Assembly (NCBI GenBank): GCA_905221605.1
Contig: CAJNDS010002511.1
Coordinates: 272,501-336,500 of the forward strand
Length of the DNA stretch: 64,000 bases
Origin: Symbiodinium natans
Taxonomy: Eukaryota > Sar > Dinophyceae > Suessiales > Symbiodiniaceae
Reading direction: 5' to 3'
Shown here piece by piece: positions 58,135 to 64,000 of the stretch. The notes under the pieces were generated by a model. That model saw only the letters and a list, made by a program, of their open reading frames with translations, was not told the origin of the DNA and searched no databases. Every line of letters starts with the position of its first letter. Position 1 is the stretch's first letter. The position numbers and the translations under genes are program-made.

Positions 58135-59501
58135 CAAATGAAACGACTCTTGAGGGTTTCAGGGCCTTTAGGGTTTTGAGATGTTTTGAGATGTTTTGAG
58201 GGTTTTGGTTGTTTGGGTTCGAGACCGGTTTTAAGCTGACCGGTCGTGCTGTCCCGTCGCTGCGGAAAGGCTCTAAACCGGCGCCAACCCCATAGAAGAA
58301 TACATGAGCTTAAGTCCGGAAGCAAGCCTGGGGTGGGGTAGTCCAAAGCAGCCCCAGGTTTGGCTTAAAATCGGTTTTAACCCAGACCTGATTCCTGATG
58401 ACAGCTGATGTCGCATCGAGGCTTCTGCCCCATACGTAGCAAGCAAGCTTTCATAAGAATCCTCCATTTAACGTGATTTGTTTTTTGTCCGGCTTGGACC
58501 CAGCCCCCCAACCTTAACCCGAACTCAAAACGCCTTAAACCCTATACCATCGTCGCTTCTGGCCTTCACGTCAATGGACTGCACTGCAACAGACGTTGAA
58601 ACCTCCGGACTCGCATCTGACAAGATCTCGCTTGGGAATGCCTCCAAGTTGTCAGCCACCGAAATGCCAGAGTCCCACTGTCCTACGCATACTTAGACTT
58701 CCGAAACCCACAAATATCCCGGGACGGCCGAAACCCCCGCCAGCCGCCGCCCCCGCCTCCGGGGCCCACTGTGGAAGTGACCTCGGTGGACTTGAACCTC
58801 GGCAGAGGAAAGCTTGCCTTTAGCAGGTTCCTGATTCTGTTGTTCCGGGCCTGGTCTGAGTTTTGGGGACTTACATGCAGCAAGCCCTCCGCGGTGCTGG
58901 ACCTAAGCCGCAAGCCCGAGTCTCCCAACTGCCAGAACCCGAGGAATCCCGCAGAGGAGTGCGCTTTCGAGGCCGGAGCTTGAGAGATTTTTTGGGGGGC
59001 CTTCCCCTAAATGAGCCTAAATGTACCAAATTTCCTAAACCCTGCACTCTCTGGGGCCTTCTTTGGGGGTTCCGAGGCATCTGGGGCTGCAGGTGCCGCT
59101 TAGAAGTGTTAGATGTCAAGAGATGTCAACAGTCAAGGGCTAGGCTGCGCATCTGGAAGCTTGTGCTTTGGGGTTTTTGGCAAAGCGTTTCGCCTAGGCG
59201 AAACGTTGATTTCAAAAAGACATGGTGGTGGGGTTTTTGGGTGCCATCATAGAAAATCATCGCTCAGAGCGCCAGAGCATCCATGTCCGCACGACGAATC
59301 GATTCTACCAGTGCGTCCGTTGGCCAGGGCATCCATGTCCTCACGATGACATCGTCCATGGCTTTTGTTGCACCCTAAAACCCCCTAACCCAAACCCACG
59401 CCTCAAGAAGAAAACAGCAGTGCAAGCCCGAAAGCCTTGCACCCGAAGGCCTTGCACGTCAAAACCTCGAGCAAAAACCGTTCTCGCCATGTTGTTAAAG
59501 C
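58135..59501. other. Unassigned, intron-like DNA upstream of the retroelement
   Basis: Repeated GAGATGTTTTGAG words at 58170-58200 and telomere-like C-rich words at 58500-58550. A 71-codon plus frame (58771-58983) has no recognised motif. No terminal repeat of the retroelement could be identified here. Confidence 0.4.
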
Positions 59502-59843
59502 ATGTCTTACCATGCACGATGCAACGACAGCTTCTTTTGGTTCATGAGCAGGGACCTTGCCTTGTCGACTCTTCCTGCGTCTTTGTCTGGGTCGGTCGCC
59601 GCCCTAGTCCTGCATCTTCTTTCTACCTCGTCGGTCTCTCCCCAGGCTCGGTTCGATCCTTCGCCATTTTGCCCTGTTTGTCCTGCTTGGGACTTCGACC
59701 TCGACCTCTCCTCATTCCTTCTGGGGCTGGGGTGCGGGGTTCTGCTGTTCCCATTGGCTGAGGTGTGTTTGCTGCTGCGAGCAGCTGTCCTGCGAGCCGC
59801 CTCGCAGCGACTCCTGCACGGTGGGTGGTTTAGGGTGGTTTAG
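59502..59843 (+). CDS. Retroelement ORF-a: small Cys-motif membrane protein
   Basis: 113 codons if started at ATG 59502 (a second ATG at 59547 is possible). Contains FCPVCPAWDFDLDLSS, a CxxC pair, directly followed by a hydrophobic helix FLLGLGCGVLLFPLAEVCLL ending in Arg-rich sequence: a single-pass membrane protein with a short Cys-bearing N-side. Small ORFs with Cys-Pro repeats before one membrane helix occur upstream of gag-like ORFs in dinoflagellate retroelements as I recall them. The stop at 59841-59843 is 17 bp before the next ATG; telomere-like GGTTTAGGGTGGTTTAGGG spans the junction. Function unknown. Confidence 0.6.
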   Translation: MSYHARCNDSFFWFMSRDLALSTLPASLSGSVAALVLHLLSTSSVSPQARFDPSPFCPVCPAWDFDLDLSSFLLGLGCGVLLFPLAEVCLLLRAAVLRAASQRLLHGGWFRVV

Positions 59844-59860
59844 GGTTGGTGCCCCAGTGC

Positions 59861-60481
59861 ATGCAGGCCCGTGTGGAGGCTTTGGAAGCTGCTGTGAGCG
59901 CTCTCAGTGCAGAGGTGCGTTTTCTTCGTTCCTTCCTTGGCATTGACGCAGGCGAAGGTTTCCAGGTCATCCCCACTACGCCTCCTGCCATTGCACAGGC
60001 CGCTTCGCTTGGAAGCGCTTCCTTCACCACACCTGTAGCCCAACAGTCGGCAATCCCTCAGTACCCATTGCAGGGCCCACGGGCCCAGGAGAGCCCTCTC
60101 TCCTTTGGAGCTGTTGCAAGGCTCCCTGAAAGTCAGGCCTCAGCCCCTTCTGACTTTGCGAGTGCAGCCCTGTCCCCACGTTCACGCGGAGCAGCCTGCC
60201 GAGAGGTGGGTCTTTGGCTCCGCAGGGCCTTGCAAGACGAGCACAGAGGCCCGTCGGGGCGTGAACGGCTCCCCAGCGGGTTGCGTTATTGGCTCGTTGC
60301 GCGGGATCATTCTGGCCGCGATTGCAACCCTGTTCTGGTTTGCAGCTCTTTTGCTCAGTGTAAGGAGCTTTGCAAACGAGGCTCAGATTTGGGCCAGGCC
60401 GTTTTCATTGGTCTGCCAAATCGAGGAGACGTGGAGGCCGCAGCTCACGCAGCCGGCCTTGTACTGCCCGCTAATTGGTGA
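59861..60481 (+). CDS. Retroelement ORF-b: coiled-coil protein with conserved C-terminal domain
   Basis: 206 codons from ATG 59861; the frame is open a little further upstream but only from non-ATG codons. Residues 1-30 (MQARVEALEAAVSALSAEVR) form a leucine-heptad coiled coil, followed by a Pro/Ala/Ser-rich linker. Residues about 115-206 form a compact domain: LWLRRALQDEHRGPSG, YWLVARDHSGRDCNPVLV, GQAVFIGLPNRGDVEAAAHA, ending VLPANW. This last domain is conserved in dinoflagellate retroelement ORFs as I recall them; its role is unknown, probably structural or nucleic-acid binding. The TGA at 60479-60481 is two bases from the ATG of ORF-c, suggesting coupled translation or a polycistronic transcript. 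Confidence 0.75.
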   Translation: MQARVEALEAAVSALSAEVRFLRSFLGIDAGEGFQVIPTTPPAIAQAASLGSASFTTPVAQQSAIPQYPLQGPRAQESPLSFGAVARLPESQASAPSDFASAALSPRSRGAACREVGLWLRRALQDEHRGPSGRERLPSGLRYWLVARDHSGRDCNPVLVCSSFAQCKELCKRGSDLGQAVFIGLPNRGDVEAAAHAAGLVLPANW

Positions 60482-60483
60482 GC

Positions 60484-62198
60484 ATGGCTGCAGTCCCCGA
60501 AGAGGAGGAGGATTTGGAAGGAGAGGAGTTGGCGCCTCGAGATGCTATGGTGGTCAATGGAGGCGTGACAGAGATGGACTACCCGATTGGGCTGCTGCGT
60601 TGCCGGGTCGACGGCGACGGGGATTCCGAATGCTGGTGCGAGATTGCCGTGGTGACCGAGCTAAACGATCGTCTCGTGGTCTGCGTGCCGGGTGCTGTTT
60701 GGCATCGGCGGGCGCAAGGGCGAGTGTTGGGGCGGTCTGCCCTGTCCAAAGCCACAGCTGTGGACGTCGGAGCCTGTTTGGCCGAAGCAAGGGAAGAGCT
60801 GGTGCCCAACGCCCTGCGCGCATGGATCGGGCTCTTGCATCCAACCTTCGAGGGGGGAGTCGCCTTTTCTTCTACCAGCCAAGCCGACTATGCGTTTGGG
60901 GTCGACAGTCATGGACAGGCTCTCCTTCCACACGCCGGGTCTTTAGCTGCCGCTGCGGCCGAGCTCTTTCAGTTCGAGACGGCAGAGTCGGGAGGACCAG
61001 ATGCACAAGGCGAGCTCGGGGTCGGGTTCAAGCGCTGGAGGCGGCGATGGCCCGCATCGGCTCCGGCATGAAGGCGCTCCTTGCGCGACAGGGCATTTCA
61101 GAAGAGGGCTTGGCAGAGGAAGAACCGAGACAGCGCGAGGCGAAACCAAAGCCTCGCGCCCGCCAAAGGAAGCCGGAGGTGGATGCGGGTCTGGGAGGAG
61201 GAGATGGTGTGCTCGTTGGCTCCTTCCCTCACTTGGACCCGGGTGTGGCAGCTGCAGCGCTGGCAGCAGGTGTCAGCTCGGCTGCCTTACAGGAGATGGA
61301 CAGGCTGGTGATGGGCGAGTCGACAGCAAAGATGCCGAAGTCCAGGGCCGCCCCTCCACGGACTGGGCCTCTCTCCGAAACCGAGGGCGAGGACGAGGCA
61401 GGGCACCGCAAGGCAGTGACTGCCACCTCCCCGGAGCGAGCTGTGACATCGACCGACCCTGTGGGGGATGCCATCTCCAGACTCACGACAGCAGTGGAGC
61501 TGCTCGCCTCCGACAAGGTGAAAAAGAAAGCTGTGCATCCCCTCGATTCCTTGTTCGAATCCGGCTCTCAAGATGCCGCTGCAGGCCCGAGCTTGAGGCG
61601 GAACGCTGCAGCACGGAAAGCTCTTCGCGAAGCTCTCACAGAGAATCCGGCCCTCATATCGAAGACGATAGAATCTCTGATGTTAGAAGATCTTTTGGTG
61701 CAGACTGGGGCCCCAGGAGTGCCTACTGCCACCTCTGCACGCGGCTGGTTGGAGTTCAGAAGCAGAATTGGCCCCTTTCCCGGAGTTGTAAAGACAGCCT
61801 GGGGAGTTGCGGGGGCATTGGACGCGGCCCGGCTTGGCCGTTTCGAGGAGTGCAAGGCGAGGCTGTATGTGCTTCTTCTTATGATCGATCAGGCCGCCGC
61901 AGACCGCGGCTCATACACACTAGCATCAGAACTGTCCTTAGAGCCTCCAGCCCCTTTACACTCTTTTCGACTGCACGAGCATCGCGATCAAGAGCAACCC
62001 TTCTCTCGACTCTTGGACGCCCGCTGGGCGGAAGTTGCGATCCATCATCTGCGGGATCAAGCAGACTTTATGGAGAAACGAGCAAAGCTGAACCAGCCCA
62101 GGAAAGGGGCCCAAAGCCAAGAGGAGGACGAGAGACGCGAAGCTCCCAAAGCCAAAGCCAAGCAAAAGGGCGGGCGGAAGAAACAGCTGGAGGAGTGA
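60484..62198 (+). CDS. Retroelement ORF-c: gag-like protein, one frameshift
   Basis: Starts at ATG 60484 (MAAVPEEEEDLEGEEL). The first frame runs to a stop at 61071, but meaningful sequence leaves it at about 61018-61035 and continues in the neighbouring frame from ALEAAMARIGSGMKALL to the stop at 62198. The shift equals a -1 slip or a one-base deletion. N-part: a conserved domain with DGDSECWCEIAVVTELNDRL and SQADYAFGVDSHGQ. C-part: basic linker (KPKPRARQRKPE), helical domain SLRRNAAARKALREALTENP, then PFSRLLDARWAEVAIHHLRD and a Lys-rich tail. Helical, basic-tailed and placed before the RT, so a nucleocapsid or gag role is inferred. No zinc knuckle seen. Confidence 0.75.
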
Positions 62199-62335
62199 GC
62201 AACGGGCTTAAGGAAAGCCCAACCGTCCGGGTCCCTGGAGCCTCTGCTACCACTGTGCACCTCCCATCCTTCTGGCAATCTCTTCCCAGCTTGGTCCTGC
62301 GCGCACGAACCACCTTTTCTTCTTTTCTGCGCTGC

Positions 62336-64000
62336 ATGCTTCATCGCGCTCCTATCCGGGAGCCGACGTCACGACTGTGGCCTTGCCCTCTGCCTTACCC
62401 TGAGGTCTTTTGCAAAGGACATGCCGCCCCCTGCTGGCGGAAGAAACGAGTCTGCCTTGGCGTGGCCATCCTGAGCTGGCTCCATTTGAAGGAGCCGACC
62501 TCATGCCCACCTGAAATCATGCTGGGGGCTCCCCTCAGCCCGAGGCAATGGCGCATGGTCCGGACTCTTGAGCGTCTGAGTCGTGATGACAATGCCTGTT
62601 TTGAGATTGATGCCCAAGCTATGGGGCGCACCGCTTCCAAGGTTGAGGATTGTGAAAAGATCCTCTGCGCTCTGGCAAAGGCCGTCCACAGTTTTGAAGG
62701 ACTGCACCATGTTTACGGGGCGGGGTCTTTTCAGACCCGAGCTCACACGAGCACTGAGCTTCTCGAGCACCACGATTTGCACGAACCCCCTTTTGAGCAC
62801 CACGGGGCTCTGCCCCCACGTTCGCGCCCTGAGCGCCCTGCACCCGAGTTTGAATCCGCCTCCTTCGGAAAGGTCACAGGAAACCTCAGCGCAGCTGCCC
62901 CTTGTCCTGCTAAGCCAATACAAGCCAGCCGTTTGAGTTTTCCTTCCGAGCCTGCGTTTGACCCAAGCCCTTTCCTTGACAAGAGCACCAGGGAGAGGTA
63001 CCAGCGGCCTTTGGATTTCGCTGCTCCTCCCGACCTTCTGCACCGACCTCCTCCGCCTGTTCGTGTCTTGGCTTCCAATGAGGAGAAAGTCGCCCTGCTG
63101 CGACTCCTTGCCTCAAGTGGGAGGTTGCGTCCGATACGTCCTGATCCAGCTCGGTTGCCCTACGCAGCCGGTCTCTTTTGTGTGATCAAGGATCTCCAGC
63201 GGGACCGCTTGATCCTTGACGCTCGGCCAGGAAATACATTGGAGCGACCCCCGAACTTCTGGACAGGCTCTCTGGCGTCCTATGAAGCCGTGACCCAGAT
63301 ACGCCTCCGGGAGGATGAGGTCTTAGCAGCAAGCGCCGCGGACCTCAAGGACTTCTTTTACCAATTTGTCCCTACTGAACAGCGTCTGCACCGGAACCTC
63401 CTCTGCTGCACCCTGTCGCTTGCTGAAGCCGAGAGCGTCTTTGGGTATCCATGTGCTGACTGGGCCACGCCCGCTGGCCGCGTCCATGTTTCCTTGGCCA
63501 CGTTAGCTATGGGGGACAGCGCGGCGTGTGAATACGCACAGGGGTCTCATCTAGGGCTTCTCTCGAAAGCGGGGGTTGTGTCCAGTGCTGAGCTGCTCAC
63601 GTTGCACCGACCGCCCCCTAGAGGGCTTCTCTCCATCGGCGTTGTGATCGATGATCTCGTCATTCTCGAGCGCCTGATAAGGCCCAGTCTTGCAGCTTGC
63701 AGGTTCCAAGAAGGCGGGTCTGGCGCCAGGATTGATGAGGACACCGTCGGAAAAGCCCGCCTGGACTCCGCTTATGCAGCCTATAACCAGGCCAAGTTAC
63801 TCGCCAATAGGGCCAAGGGCTGCTGCAATGAGCTCAAGGCCAGCCTTTGGGGTATTGAACTTGATGGGTTAAAAGGGCTCGTTCGACCTGCTCCGGCCCG
63901 TCTAGGCCCTCTCCTGGTCGTCACCTCCAGAGTTGTTGCCCTCGGGTTAGTGACTAGGCCTTTGCTAGAGTCCTTGCTAGGTTCGTGGGTGTCAATCTTG
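62336..64000 (+). CDS. Retroelement reverse transcriptase (3' partial)
   Basis: 555 codons from ATG 62336 without a stop to the last base of the window. After about 250 residues of low-complexity and helical sequence come LPYAAGLFCVIKD and RLILDARPGN, then RT motif A as SAADLKDFFYQF (catalytic Asp at residue 336), motif B as LAMGDSAACEYAQGSH (residues about 391-406), and motif C as IGVVIDDLVILER (Asp 439 and 440). Then NELKASLWGIELDGLKG and the thumb-like LVTRPLLESLLGSWVSIL. The box is V-I-D-D where most RTs have Y/F-x-D-D. Relatives in dinoflagellates share this as I recall. RNase H or other downstream domains would lie beyond the window. Intact, so possibly active. Confidence 0.85.
   Translation, partial: MLHRAPIREPTSRLWPCPLPYPEVFCKGHAAPCWRKKRVCLGVAILSWLHLKEPTSCPPEIMLGAPLSPRQWRMVRTLERLSRDDNACFEIDAQAMGRTASKVEDCEKILCALAKAVHSFEGLHHVYGAGSFQTRAHTSTELLEHHDLHEPPFEHHGALPPRSRPERPAPEFESASFGKVTGNLSAAAPCPAKPIQASRLSFPSEPAFDPSPFLDKSTRERYQRPLDFAAPPDLLHRPPPPVRVLASNEEKVALLRLLASSGRLRPIRPDPARLPYAAGLFCVIKDLQRDRLILDARPGNTLERPPNFWTGSLASYEAVTQIRLREDEVLAASAADLKDFFYQFVPTEQRLHRNLLCCTLSLAEAESVFGYPCADWATPAGRVHVSLATLAMGDSAACEYAQGSHLGLLSKAGVVSSAELLTLHRPPPRGLLSIGVVIDDLVILERLIRPSLAACRFQEGGSGARIDEDTVGKARLDSAYAAYNQAKLLANRAKGCCNELKASLWGIELDGLKGLVRPAPARLGPLLVVTSRVVALGLVTRPLLESLLGSWVSIL

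Larger units (their letters stand above)
59502..64000 (+). mobile_element. Dinoflagellate-type retroelement, four ORFs, 3' end beyond window
   Basis: Four plus-strand ORFs follow each other with almost no spacing: 59502-59843, 59861-60481, 60484-62198 (one frameshift) and 62336 to the window end. GC-rich coding composition contrasts with the intron-like DNA to the left. The order (Cys/membrane ORF, coiled-coil ORF, gag-like ORF, reverse transcriptase) and signatures such as FIGLPNRGDVE, WAEVAIHHLRDQ and VVIDDLVIL match an element family I recognise from dinoflagellate genomes. LTRs, integrase, recombinase and RNase H are not visible, so the class (DIRS-like, LTR or new) cannot be set from this window. 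Confidence 0.8.

Overview
This is eukaryotic nuclear DNA, and the best single explanation is a dinoflagellate (Suessiales/Symbiodiniaceae-like). The evidence: plant-type TTTAGGG/CCCTAAA telomeric heptamers occur as perfect interstitial blocks and as large degenerate fields; four sets of retroelement remnants carry protein motifs I recognise from dinoflagellate genomes; there is a tetratricopeptide gene of the GPEHVEVA type; and candidate mini-exons use AG|G acceptors with GT or GC donors. No prokaryotic operon, rRNA, convincing tRNA, CRISPR array or spliced-leader gene was seen. All family assignments come from reading the translations, not from a search.

Layout. 0-6 kb: unassigned DNA with a 428-bp (CA)n tract and a 390-bp purine tract. 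6.2-8.9 kb: decayed, partly scrambled non-LTR retrotransposon coding sequence, mostly minus strand. 9-12.7 kb: unassigned. 12.7-13.4 kb: degenerate telomere-like DNA, then an AT-rich island. 14.6-25.1 kb: a satellite domain (TAG microsatellite, a 5-kb array of about 220-bp units that flips orientation, GGGGATGATG minisatellite, two perfect CCCTAAA blocks, and an AT-rich satellite of 52-bp palindromes centred on CCCGGG), bounded by mirrored inverted repeats. 25.5-30.3 kb: a minus-strand LINE reverse-transcriptase pseudogene, a broken peptide-repeat gene, and a plus-strand TPR gene broken by a frameshift and by a 1.88-kb insertion with a 16-bp target duplication. 30-44 kb: mostly unassigned, with several minisatellites that recur as inverted pairs, a long poly-G tract and further telomeric DNA.

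44.9-46.3 kb: an intronless secreted-type protein gene with one in-frame UAG. 47-59.4 kb: telomere-like, intron-like DNA containing very short phase-0 exon candidates of a coiled-coil protein. 59.5-64 kb: the best-preserved unit, a dinoflagellate-type retroelement with a Cys/membrane ORF, a coiled-coil ORF, a gag-like ORF with one frameshift, and an open reverse-transcriptase ORF (555 codons) running off the window end, whose catalytic box reads VIDD instead of Y-x-D-D.

How it fits together: little here looks like a functioning pathway. The window is gene-poor and shaped by retroelements, satellites and interstitial telomeric DNA. The loci most likely to be expressed are the 44.9-kb gene, the mini-exon gene near 57 kb and the 59.5-kb retroelement.
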